Assembly (NCBI GenBank): GCA_903970125.1 | Contig: CAJCHW010000182.1 | Coordinates: 1 to 35,738 of the forward strand | Length of the DNA stretch: 35,738 nt | DNA from: Chlamydiota bacterium | Lineage (GTDB): Bacteria; Actinomycetota; Thermoleophilia; Solirubrobacterales; Solirubrobacteraceae | Reading direction: 5' to 3' | Shown: positions 1 to 7,660 of the stretch, piece after piece | Layout of the letters: every line of letters starts with the position of its first letter | Numbering within the stretch: the stretch's first letter is position 1 | Made by a program: the position numbers and the translations under genes | Notes under the pieces: model-generated | Told to the model about the DNA's origin: nothing | Database searches by the model: none | The model's input: only the letters and a program-made list of their open reading frames with translations

Positions 1-18
1 CGTGTGCTCTTCCGATCT
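1..18 (+). other. Residual Illumina TruSeq adapter sequence
   Basis: Bases 1-18 read CGTGTGCTCTTCCGATCT, identical to the 3' end of the TruSeq index adapter as I remember it, ending exactly at the ligation junction. Genomic sequence starts at base 19. This is untrimmed library sequence at a contig end and not biology. Confidence 0.95.
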
Positions 19-124
19 CCATCCAGTGCTGGAATGTGGTCTGGTGGTCGCTGCATGCGGCGACCACCAGTACAACCGCAATGGCCGCGCCAAGCGCCGC
101 CGATGTCTTCTTGAACCGTGACAC
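19..124 (-). CDS. Truncated lipoprotein, possibly SurA/PrsA-like (N-terminus only)
   Basis: A GTG at 124-122 opens a frame that runs off the contig end. It encodes about 35 residues: a basic start (VSRFKK), a hydrophobic stretch and a lipobox VAAC with the cysteine near residue 24, so a lipid-anchored exported protein is likely. An SD-like AGGA lies about 9 bases upstream. The gene follows mfd on the same strand after a 36-base gap. The last readable residues, FQHWM, resemble the F-x-H-W motif I associate with SurA N-terminal lipoproteins found next to mfd in related actinobacteria, but here they come only a few residues after the lipobox, which is unusually close. The lipoprotein call is reasonable; the SurA assignment is a guess. 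Confidence 0.45.
41..70. repeat. 30-base near-perfect palindrome in lipobox region
   Basis: Positions 41-51 (CTGGTGGTCGC) and 60-70 (GCGACCACCAG) are exact inverted repeats, and the centre TGCATGCG is nearly self-complementary; 14 of 15 base pairs match. Read in phase, the two strands encode LVVAACGDHQ and LVVAACSDHQ. It sits 22 bases from the adapter junction. Confidence 0.7.
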
Positions 125-160
125 GACGCGCGATCCTAGCGAGAAAACGTAAAGCGCGCT

Positions 161-3100
161 TTAGCGAGCTTCGCCGGAGACCGCCAGCAGCACCTCCGCC
201 GCATCAACGACTGCGGGAAAGCGCTCCGGGCCATCGGGGGGCACCCGCACCGTCACCTGCGAGCGCCCAGCCTCATACAGAGAACCCGGAAGGCGCTCAT
301 GCAAGCGCTTGGCGCGAGCGGAGTCAAGCTCAATCGGCGCGACCGTCAGGCGATCGCCGCGGAAGCTCACGCTACGAGCGCCCGCCAGGCCCAGCTTGAT
401 ACGCGCCCGCGTGAGGGCAAGCAAGTTGCCCAGCGGTTCCGGCACCGGTCCAAACCGGTCTTCAAGCTCCTCGCGCAGCAGCTCCACCTCGGCCACCTCG
501 AGCGCCGCGGCCAGCCGGCGGTGAATCTCGATCTTGGCGCGCTCGTAGGGAACGTACTCGGTTGGCACGTACGCATCGACCTTGACGTCCAGACGTACCG
601 GCTCGACCGGCTCCGAACGCTCCGTAGCGTCGCCGTCAGCCTCCTCGCCATCGGACCCAGCGGCGGCGTTGGCCTGCTGCACCGCCTCCTCGAGCATCTG
701 CATGTAAAGCTCGAACCCCAGCGCTGCCACATGACCGGACTGTTCAGCGCCGAGCAGGTCCCCCGCGCCGCGGATCTCCAGGTCGCGCATGGCCAGTGCC
801 AGGCCCGTACCCAGCTCCGTGTGGTCCGACAGCGCCGACAGGCGCTGCCCAGCCTCCGGCGTCAGCGTGCCCGCGGAGTCGTAGAACAGGTAGGCGTATG
901 CACGCTCGCGACTGCGACCCACGCGGCCACGGATCTGGTAGAGCTGGGCCAGGCCGAAGGTCTCGGCACGCTCAACTATGAGCGTGTTGGCCTGCGGGAT
1001 GTCCAGGCCCGACTCGATGATCGACGTGCACACGAGCATGTCAATCTCACCGCGTACGTAACCCATCATCACCGTCTCGAGCTCGCGCTCGTCCATCTGG
1101 CCATGGGCGACACCAAAGCGCGCCTGCGGACACAGTGCGCGCAAGCGCTCGGCCGTCTCGACAATCGTCTCCACCCGGTTGTGCAGGAAAAACCCCTGTC
1201 CCCCGCGCTCGCGCTCGCGTTCAATCGCGCCCCGGATGAGCTCGTCGTCGTAGGGGCCCACGTATGTCTTCACCGGCCGCCTGCCTTCCGGCGCCGTCTC
1301 GATCACCGAGATGTCGCGCAATCCCGCCAGCGATATCTGCAGCGTGCGCGGTATCGGCGTCGCCGACATCGAGATCACATCAACCGAGAGCTTGAGCGTG
1401 CGCACGAATTCCTTCTGCTTTACCCCGAAGCGCTGCTCCTCATCGACGATCAGCAGACCCAGATCCTTGGCCCGCACATCCTGGGAGAGCAGCCTGTGCG
1501 TGCCAATGAGAACGTCCACTCGGCCCTCAGCGAACGCCTTGAGCACCTGGCGCTGCTCGGCTGCCGAGCGCAAGCGCGAGACGAAGTCGACGTTCACGGG
1601 GTAGTCGCGCAAGCGCTCCGCGAACGTTCCGTGGTGCTGGGCCACGAGAATCGTCGTTGGCGCAAGCATCAGCACCTGCTTTCCTGCCGCCGCCGCCTTG
1701 AATGCCGCGCGCAGCGCCACCTCCGTCTTGCCGTAGCCCACGTCGCCGCAGATCAGCCTGTCCATAGGGCCCGGGGCTTCCATGTCTGCCTTCACGAGCT
1801 CGATCGCCTCCAGCTGGTCCGCAGTCTCGGTGTAAGCAAAGCGCGCTTCGAACTCGCGCTGCCACTCGGAATCCTCACCGAAGGCATAGCCGCTGCGGCC
1901 GGCCCGTTGCGCGTAGAGGTTCAGGAGCTCCCCCGCAAGCTCCTGCGCCGCGCGGCGTGCACGCGCCTTCATCGCGTCCCAACGGGCCCCGCCAAGCTTC
2001 GACAGCGGCGGCGCCTGGTCCGCCGCTCCAGCGCTCATGTAGCGCGAGATCTTTGCCAGCTGGTCCGTGGGCACCCACACGCGGTCGTCACCCTGAAACT
2101 CCAGGTACAGGTAGTCACGACTGATACCCGCCACCGTGCGCGTCTGGAAGCCCGCAAAGCGAGCCAGTCCGTGGTCGGCGTGGACCACGATGTCGCCCGT
2201 GTGCAGCTCGCCGAACAGCCCAGGAGCCCCGTCTCGTGACAACATCGATCCAGCTGGACGTTGTGCTGCGCGCCTGCGGCGCCTGTACAGCCGCTGCTCC
2301 GGGATCACAGCCAGCTTCCACTGTGGCGCGACGAACCCTTCGCGCAGCGTCGCCTCAACGAAGCTCAGCGACGCCGCCTGGGGCATGGCTTGCGGCCACT
2401 GTGCGCGTAGACGAGCAAGATTGTAAGCCGCGCGCTCGCCCTCGCCCCGGTGGGCAAACGTGACCACCGTGCGGTAGCCATCGTTGACCAGCCGTTCGAG
2501 CTGGCCCTCGGCCTCCGTCCACGAACGTGCCAGCGGCTGGGCCGCCTGCGCACGCAGCTCAATCTCCTGATCGCTGGAAAGGGCCGACAGCCAGATCCGC
2601 GCGCGCGCAGCCAACGCCCCGCTGATCTCCTCCGGGCTGAGGTAGAGCTGCAACGCCCCACTGCCATGAAACGCCGCGCACACGTCAGCCCATTGCTCCT
2701 CCAGTGCCGGGCCGAGCTCCTCCTCTGCCGCAACCACCACCTCCACGTCGTCGCCCATCAGCGCGAGCGGCTCGCGGAAGCGAGCGACCGGCAAGAGCTC
2801 GGCGATGTCCACAGGTGCCTCACCGTCAAGGCCACCTGCCGCCGCCAGGTCGGCAAGCTCGCGGTGCTCGGAGGCAAGCTCTGTCGCCGGTGCGACCTCG
2901 ACCTCCGACGTAGCCCCAAGCGAGCGCTGGGTAAACGTCGAAAACCAGCGCATCGACTCGATCTCGTCACCGAAGAAGTCCACGCGCACCGCCTGCTCGG
3001 CAGTCACCGCGAAGACATCCAGCAAGCCACCACGCACCGCAAACTGGCCGCGCTCTTCCACCTGCTCTACGCGTTCATAACCCGCTCCCGCCAGGTCCTC

Positions 3101-3607
3101 GGCGCACCCTGCAAGGTCTGACGTCTGGCCCGTGCGCAGCGAAAACCCTGTCGCACGTAGCTCAAGCTCGGGCACCTTCTCGGCCAGCGCCACAACCGAG
3201 ACCACGACCACCGGTGGCTCCTGCTCCGGCCCCCCCGCGCCCACGAGCGCGTCGAGTGCCGCCATGCGCAGGCCCACCAGATGCGGCGGCGGGCGCAGAT
3301 GCGACTCGTATGTGACCCCGCGCGAGGGGTAGCAGCGCACAACCCGGGGTGACAACCACACGCCCAAGTCCGCAGCGAGATCGCGCGCCGCCTTGTCGTC
3401 GGCGACCACCACCAGAGTCGGCCCGCTCCCGGGCCTCGAAGCCGCAGCCCCAGCGCCGGATCCGCCCTTTGCATCGCGATCTGCGAGCCCAGCCGCGACG
3501 AATGGGCGCAGGGAGGAGGAGACGAACGCGTGTCCCCCCTCGTTCGCAAGCCGGGCCGCCCCGTCGTCGTCAGCCAAGCACTCAAGCAGCGCCCGCAGCG
3601 AATACAT
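161..3607 (-). CDS. mfd: Transcription-repair coupling factor Mfd
   Basis: The 1148-residue protein is full length for Mfd, the ATP-driven translocase that pushes stalled RNA polymerase off damaged DNA and recruits UvrA. The N-terminal third is the UvrB-like module. A CarD-like RNA polymerase interaction domain lies around residues 465-535 (GDIVVHADHGLARF). The RecG-like helicase core follows, with Walker A GDVGYGKTE near 621 and the Walker B/DEEQ box near 721 (LLIVDEEQRFGV), then the C-terminal TRCF domain. The ATG at 3607 is 3 bases from the pth stop, so the two are probably co-transcribed and coupled. The order pth-mfd is the usual one in Firmicutes and Actinobacteria. The identity is secure. 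Confidence 0.97.
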   Translation of the reverse strand: MYSLRALLECLADDDGAARLANEGGHAFVSSSLRPFVAAGLADRDAKGGSGAGAAASRPGSGPTLVVVADDKAARDLAADLGVWLSPRVVRCYPSRGVTYESHLRPPPHLVGLRMAALDALVGAGGPEQEPPVVVVSVVALAEKVPELELRATGFSLRTGQTSDLAGCAEDLAGAGYERVEQVEERGQFAVRGGLLDVFAVTAEQAVRVDFFGDEIESMRWFSTFTQRSLGATSEVEVAPATELASEHRELADLAAAGGLDGEAPVDIAELLPVARFREPLALMGDDVEVVVAAEEELGPALEEQWADVCAAFHGSGALQLYLSPEEISGALAARARIWLSALSSDQEIELRAQAAQPLARSWTEAEGQLERLVNDGYRTVVTFAHRGEGERAAYNLARLRAQWPQAMPQAASLSFVEATLREGFVAPQWKLAVIPEQRLYRRRRRAAQRPAGSMLSRDGAPGLFGELHTGDIVVHADHGLARFAGFQTRTVAGISRDYLYLEFQGDDRVWVPTDQLAKISRYMSAGAADQAPPLSKLGGARWDAMKARARRAAQELAGELLNLYAQRAGRSGYAFGEDSEWQREFEARFAYTETADQLEAIELVKADMEAPGPMDRLICGDVGYGKTEVALRAAFKAAAAGKQVLMLAPTTILVAQHHGTFAERLRDYPVNVDFVSRLRSAAEQRQVLKAFAEGRVDVLIGTHRLLSQDVRAKDLGLLIVDEEQRFGVKQKEFVRTLKLSVDVISMSATPIPRTLQISLAGLRDISVIETAPEGRRPVKTYVGPYDDELIRGAIERERERGGQGFFLHNRVETIVETAERLRALCPQARFGVAHGQMDERELETVMMGYVRGEIDMLVCTSIIESGLDIPQANTLIVERAETFGLAQLYQIRGRVGRSRERAYAYLFYDSAGTLTPEAGQRLSALSDHTELGTGLALAMRDLEIRGAGDLLGAEQSGHVAALGFELYMQMLEEAVQQANAAAGSDGEEADGDATERSEPVEPVRLDVKVDAYVPTEYVPYERAKIEIHRRLAAALEVAEVELLREELEDRFGPVPEPLGNLLALTRARIKLGLAGARSVSFRGDRLTVAPIELDSARAKRLHERLPGSLYEAGRSQVTVRVPPDGPERFPAVVDAAEVLLAVSGEAR

Positions 3608-3610
3608 CCT

Positions 3611-4180
3611 TTAGCTTGAACCTCCCTCGAAGACCAAGCGCTCGATCTCGGCCACGCCCCTGTCCAAAAGCGTGCGCACCTCCGAGGCGGGCTCTGCAAA
3701 CGGCGCCAGCACGTAGCGGGAGACAACCTCGGAGTCCGTGGACGGCGGGCGACCCACACCCAGGCGCACGCGCCAGAAATCCGCCCCCCCGAGCGCCTGC
3801 GTAAGCGACTTGAGGCCGTTATGACCGCCCGAGCCGCCACCATGGCGCACGCGCACCTCACCAAACTGCAGGTCGATCTCGTCGTACACCACGAGCACCC
3901 GCTCAAGCTCAAGCTTGAAATGCCCACGAGCGGGGCCCACGGCGCGGCCGGCTTCGTTCATGTACGTCTGCGGCCACATCAGCACGACTCGCTGCGCACC
4001 CTCAGCGCCGGTCGCTACGCCCGGTGGTGCCCCGCGGGCCGTCCCCTCGACGACGCGGGCTCCGAAGCGTGACCTGGCCTTGCCCACACCCCAGCGCGCC
4101 TGCAGCACGTCCAGCGCCATGAAGCCCGCGTTGTGGCGCGTCCGCGCGTACTGAGCGCCGGGATTGCCGAGACCGACCAC
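3611..4180 (-). CDS. pth: Peptidyl-tRNA hydrolase
   Basis: Pth releases peptides from prematurely dropped peptidyl-tRNA so the tRNA can be reused. The family signature is clear: VGLGNPGAQYARTRHNAGF at the N-terminus with the catalytic His in TRHNAG, then the MWPQTYMNEAG-type box and VVYDEIDLQFGEVRVRHGGGSGGHNGLKS. The coordinates use the first conventional start, GTG at 4180, but this cuts into the first beta strand (DWLVVGLGNPG) and has no Shine-Dalgarno. A CTG at 4219 with GGGGAG six bases upstream (4226-4231) would give a complete N-terminus and place the start just after the rplY stop. The gene lies between rplY and mfd. Confidence 0.93.
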   Translation of the reverse strand: MVGLGNPGAQYARTRHNAGFMALDVLQARWGVGKARSRFGARVVEGTARGAPPGVATGAEGAQRVVLMWPQTYMNEAGRAVGPARGHFKLELERVLVVYDEIDLQFGEVRVRHGGGSGGHNGLKSLTQALGGADFWRVRLGVGRPPSTDSEVVSRYVLAPFAEPASEVRTLLDRGVAEIERLVFEGGSS

Positions 4181-4222
4181 CAGCCAGTCGACGGCGGGAC
4201 CCCGCCCAATGAGTCTCAGCCG

Positions 4223-4924
4223 CTACTCCCCGGCAGCGTCGTCCGAGGACCCGTCCGCCGCGCCGTCAGCGCCTGCCTCAGCCCCGCCCTCGCCCACGAT
4301 CTCCGTCTCGGTCTCGACGTCGGGCTCAGCCTCGGACTGCAAGCGCGGTGGCGTAAGTGTCGCCACAACCGTCTCCTGCAAATCGTCGAGCAGCGTGACA
4401 CCCTCCGGCGCCTCAATCGCCTCAAGCAGCAGCGTCTCGCCGATCTCCAGCGTTGTTACATCATGTGTGATCGCCGACGGAATCGAGGTCGGCAGGGCTT
4501 CGATGTTGAGCTCGCGCGTGATCTGCTCAAGAATGCCACCCGCCTTGACACCCGGCGACTCTTCGGCCCCGTGAAGCTCGAGCGGGACGATCGCCTGGAT
4601 CGGAATGTCGAGGCGCACCCGCAGAAAGTCGATGTGCACAGTCTCGCCGCGGACGGGGTGATGCTGGGCGTCCTTGACCACAACCGACGTCGGATCAGCG
4701 CCGTCGATGCTCAGGTCCAGGACCGCACCCGCAGCCGCCATCGCGGAACGCAACTCGCGGGCCTCAACGTCAAAGCTGACCGGGTCGCCGCCGCCTCCAT
4801 AGAGAACGCCCGGGACGCGGCCCGTACGTCGCAGCCGACGCGCCCCACGCGATCCACTCGGTTGCCGGCTGGACACGGCGAGCTTCGTCGACGAAGGGGT
4901 CCTGGTGGGGGATTGAGGCGGCAT
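4223..4924 (-). CDS. rplY: 50S ribosomal protein L25/general stress protein Ctc
   Basis: This 233-residue protein is of the long, two-domain L25 (CTC) type, which binds 5S rRNA in the large subunit. The N-terminal domain begins near residue 15 with KLAVSSRQPSGSRGARRLRR and GRVPGVLYGG, and includes HPVRGETVHIDFLRV. The beta-rich C-terminal TL5 domain follows, with ITRELNIEALPTSIP. The acidic tail, rich in Glu, Ala, Asp and Gly, is typical of actinobacterial forms. The ATG at 4924 was chosen because the 14 residues before the conserved core contain no better start and the frame further upstream has no L25 character. Between prs (67-base gap) and pth it keeps the classic prs-ctc-pth-mfd order. 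Confidence 0.95.
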   Translation of the reverse strand: MPPQSPTRTPSSTKLAVSSRQPSGSRGARRLRRTGRVPGVLYGGGGDPVSFDVEARELRSAMAAAGAVLDLSIDGADPTSVVVKDAQHHPVRGETVHIDFLRVRLDIPIQAIVPLELHGAEESPGVKAGGILEQITRELNIEALPTSIPSAITHDVTTLEIGETLLLEAIEAPEGVTLLDDLQETVVATLTPPRLQSEAEPDVETETEIVGEGGAEAGADGAADGSSDDAAGE

Positions 4925-4991
4925 GAGGCGGCCCAAGACTGTAGCAGCAGCCGCTCTGCGCGCGACCCACCCGCCGGACGACCGGATCGCC

Positions 4992-6029
4992 TTAGAACAG
5001 CTGGTTGTCGCCGCCGAACACGGCGCTGACAGAGTCGTCGACGAAAATGCGGCGAATCGAGTCCGTGAGCAACTCGGCACACGGCAGCACCCGCACGTTG
5101 GGCGGGTGCCCAGGACGTACCGGCACGGTGTCTGTGACCACCACCTCCTCCAAGCCCGCCTGCTGCAGGTTCTCGAAGGCATCGCCTGAGAACAAACCAT
5201 GCGTGGCGGCCGCGTACACACGCTTGGCGCCTGCCTCCAGTACCGCCTGCGCCGCCGCCCTGAGCGTGCCCGCGGTATCGATCATGTCGTCCACGATCAC
5301 CGCCGTCTTGCCCCTCACGTCACCGATCACGTACGCGATCTCCGATACCTGCTGAGCCGGGCGCTCCTTGTCCAAAATCGCCAGCTCGGCGCGGATCTCC
5401 GACGCAAAGCGCTTGTTCAGCTTTACCCGTCCAGCATCCGGTGCCACCACCACAAGGTCCGAGAGCCCCAGGTCCGAGAAGTACTGCGTGAGCATGAACA
5501 GCGCAGTCATGTGATCCACGGGCTTGGAAAAGAAGCCCTGGATCTGGCCCGCGTGCAGATCCATCGTGAGCACGCGGTCGGCACCGGCCGCTTCGAGCAT
5601 GCGTGCCACCAGACGCGAGGAGATCGGCTCGCGCGGCGCAGACTTCTTGTCCTGCCGCGAGTATCCGAACCAAGGGGTCACCGCGATAACCCTGTGTGCC
5701 GAGGCACCAACCGCCGCGTCGATCATCAGCAGCAGCTCCATCACGGCGTCGTTGGCGCTCACGCCCGTGCTCGGGTTGGCACACGTGGACTGGACGATGA
5801 AAACGTCGGCGCCACGGATCGATTCCTCGTAGCGGCAGTAGACCTCGCCGTTGGAGAACGTCTTGGTCACGACAGGACCGAGGTCAACGCCCAGCTTGTT
5901 CGCAATCGACGCCGCGAGTTGCGGGTTGGAGCGACCCGCGAAGAGCATCAGGCGCTTGTTGTAGTCGATCGGCAGGCTCGTGGGGGCCGGCTGTGTGCCC
6001 GCCTCGATCGAGCTGTCGATCGCGCTCAT
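4992..6029 (-). CDS. prs: Ribose-phosphate pyrophosphokinase (PRPP synthetase)
   Basis: The enzyme makes PRPP from ribose 5-phosphate and ATP for purine, pyrimidine, NAD, His and Trp synthesis. The 345-residue protein shows LMLFAGRSNPQLA, the FSNGEVYCRYEESIRG active-site region, MDLHAGQIQGFF, and the PRPP-binding loop VIVDDMIDTAGT. The ATG at 6029 gives a normal N-terminal length (about 28 residues before the core). An AGGCAG element and a TATACA box precede it in the 28-base gap after glmU, so some independent transcription is possible. Directly downstream of glmU and upstream of rplY. Confidence 0.97.
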   Translation of the reverse strand: MSAIDSSIEAGTQPAPTSLPIDYNKRLMLFAGRSNPQLAASIANKLGVDLGPVVTKTFSNGEVYCRYEESIRGADVFIVQSTCANPSTGVSANDAVMELLLMIDAAVGASAHRVIAVTPWFGYSRQDKKSAPREPISSRLVARMLEAAGADRVLTMDLHAGQIQGFFSKPVDHMTALFMLTQYFSDLGLSDLVVVAPDAGRVKLNKRFASEIRAELAILDKERPAQQVSEIAYVIGDVRGKTAVIVDDMIDTAGTLRAAAQAVLEAGAKRVYAAATHGLFSGDAFENLQQAGLEEVVVTDTVPVRPGHPPNVRVLPCAELLTDSIRRIFVDDSVSAVFGGDNQLF

Positions 6030-6057
6030 ACTGCCTGTAAGTGTATAGCGCCTTTTG

Positions 6058-7491
6058 TCATCGCGCCGGTGGCGTCGTGGCCGCCTGCGGATCGGCGCCA
6101 GCATCGTCAGCATGGCGCTGCGCATAGCCCTCAACGTTGACCTGTCGTGCACGCGCCACCGCCAGGGCGCCTGCCGGGATGTCCTCGGTCAGCACCGAGC
6201 CGGCACCCGTGTACGCGTCGTCGCCGACAGTCATTGGGGCGACAAACGTCGTATCCACGCCGGAGCGGACGCGCTTGCCGATCTTCGTGCGGTGCTTGGC
6301 GCGCCCGTCGTAGTTGGCCGTCACCGTGGCAGCGCCCAGATTGGCCCCCTCGCCGACGTCCGCATCGCCGATGTACGACAGGTGGGGCACCCTGGCGCCG
6401 CGGCCTATGTCCGAGTTCTTGATCTCCACAAACGTGCCCGCTTTGGCATCCTCGTGCAGGACCGTCCCGGGACGCAAGTACGCAAATGGGCCAACCTTGG
6501 CGCCCGCGAGCACGGTGGCCTCCTGTAGCCAGGCCATGCGCACGCTTGCGCCGTTTCCCACCTGGGAGTCGATCACAGTGGTCTGCGGGCCGATCGTCGC
6601 CCCGCTGCCCACCACTGTGCTCCCGCACAGGCGTGTGCCCGGCTCGATCGTGGTGTCCTCACCGATGACGACATCCACGTCGATATACGTGCTGACGGGA
6701 TCAACGATCGTGACGCCCGCGCGCATGTGGCCGCAGTTGATGTTGCGCTGAGCCAGCGCCCTGACGTCCGCGAGCTGAGCACGATCGTTTACCCCGAGCG
6801 CCACGCCCGTCTCCTCGGTCACCAGCGCGCCAACCGCAGCCCCCGCAGCACGCATGTGGGCGAACGCATCCGTGAGGTACAGCTCGCCCTGCGTGTTGTC
6901 AGCCGACAGCTGCGGCAGCACCTCTAGCAGCGCAGCGCCATCGAAGACATAAACACCCGAATTGATCTCGGCGATGGCAAGCTCCTGCGCCGTCGCGTCG
7001 CCGCCGCCTTTGGTCTCGACAATGCGCGCCACCATGCCATCCGGGTCCCGGACCACGCGACCGTACCCACTGGGGTCCGCGAGCACCGTGCTCAGGACCG
7101 TCGCGCTTGCGCCCGTGCGACTGTGGGCCGCAATCAGGTCGCCGATGACGGCGGCGCTCACGAGCGGCACATCCCCTGCGCACACAAGCACAAGCGCACC
7201 GGGGTCGACGAGATCGGCCGCCGCGCGCACCGCCCCGCCAGTGCCCGTCGCCTGTTCTTGTACAACCACCTCCACGCCGGCCGGCAGCGCGCCTCGGAGT
7301 GCCCGAGCTGGACTGTCTACGACCACAACCCGATCGGCGCCCGCATCCAGCGCCGCCTGGGCCGGCCAGCACACCAGCGGACGTCCGCACAGGTCGTGCA
7401 GCGCCTTGGGAACGCTCGAGCGCATGCGCGTGCCCTGGCCCGCCGCTAGCACGATCGCTGTAAGTGGCTTTGAGCCCATCCCCTTGCTCAT
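6058..7491 (-). CDS. glmU: Bifunctional UDP-GlcNAc pyrophosphorylase/GlcN-1-P acetyltransferase
   Basis: GlmU acetylates glucosamine 1-phosphate and then uridylates it to UDP-GlcNAc, the precursor of peptidoglycan and cell-surface glycans. The 477-residue protein has the N-terminal nucleotidyltransferase signature LAAGQGTRMRSSVPKALHDL near residue 14, followed by VLVCAGDVPLV. A left-handed beta-helix of hexapeptide repeats follows, including IGDADVGEGANLGAATVTANYDG, which carries acetyl-CoA and trimer contacts. The ATG at 7491 (MSKGMGSKPL) was chosen; ATG 7479 is an alternative. The tRNA-Gln gene ends 26 bases upstream. UDP-GlcNAc from GlmU is the substrate of the 2-epimerase encoded at 29387. 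Confidence 0.96.
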   Translation of the reverse strand: MSKGMGSKPLTAIVLAAGQGTRMRSSVPKALHDLCGRPLVCWPAQAALDAGADRVVVVDSPARALRGALPAGVEVVVQEQATGTGGAVRAAADLVDPGALVLVCAGDVPLVSAAVIGDLIAAHSRTGASATVLSTVLADPSGYGRVVRDPDGMVARIVETKGGGDATAQELAIAEINSGVYVFDGAALLEVLPQLSADNTQGELYLTDAFAHMRAAGAAVGALVTEETGVALGVNDRAQLADVRALAQRNINCGHMRAGVTIVDPVSTYIDVDVVIGEDTTIEPGTRLCGSTVVGSGATIGPQTTVIDSQVGNGASVRMAWLQEATVLAGAKVGPFAYLRPGTVLHEDAKAGTFVEIKNSDIGRGARVPHLSYIGDADVGEGANLGAATVTANYDGRAKHRTKIGKRVRSGVDTTFVAPMTVGDDAYTGAGSVLTEDIPAGALAVARARQVNVEGYAQRHADDAGADPQAATTPPAR

Positions 7492-7517
7492 CTCTGTGGC
7501 ACCCAGCTCCGTGCTCA

Positions 7518-7588
7518 CTGGGGAGCCTGGATTCGAACCAGAACTTGAAGATTCAAAGTCTTCCGGGCTGCCATTACCCCACTCCCCA
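7518..7588 (-). tRNA. tRNA-Gln (anticodon TTG)
   Basis: On the minus strand the acceptor arms TGGGGAG (7588-7582) and CTCCCCA (7525-7519) pair fully, with G as discriminator base (7518). The anticodon stem GAAGA/TCTTC encloses the loop CTTTGAA, giving anticodon TTG. The T arm is CTGG-TTCGAAT-CCAG. CCA is not encoded. It sits between the PucR-type regulator and glmU, so it may be processed from a longer transcript. Confidence 0.95.
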
Positions 7589-7660
7589 ACCGAGCCTTCG
7601 GGCTGCGGCACTCATCTTGGCAGGGCCCGAGCGACGACGGCAGCTTAGGACTCACAACCC

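Noticed and set aside
299-2239. Long open frame of 646 codons on the plus strand opposite mfd
   Set aside because: It is antisense to a complete Mfd, its composition (Arg, His, Leu, Gln) is typical of a reverse-complement shadow in GC-rich DNA, and no family is recognisable.
3067-3927. Open frame of 286 codons on the minus strand covering the mfd start and pth end
   Set aside because: It overlaps both genes in another frame, is rich in Arg, Ser and Trp, and has no domain.
7593-7604. AGCC-TTCG-GGCT tetraloop hairpin upstream of tRNA-Gln as a terminator
   Set aside because: The UUCG form is on the plus strand, which has no gene there; on the transcribed strand it is only a 4-bp stem.
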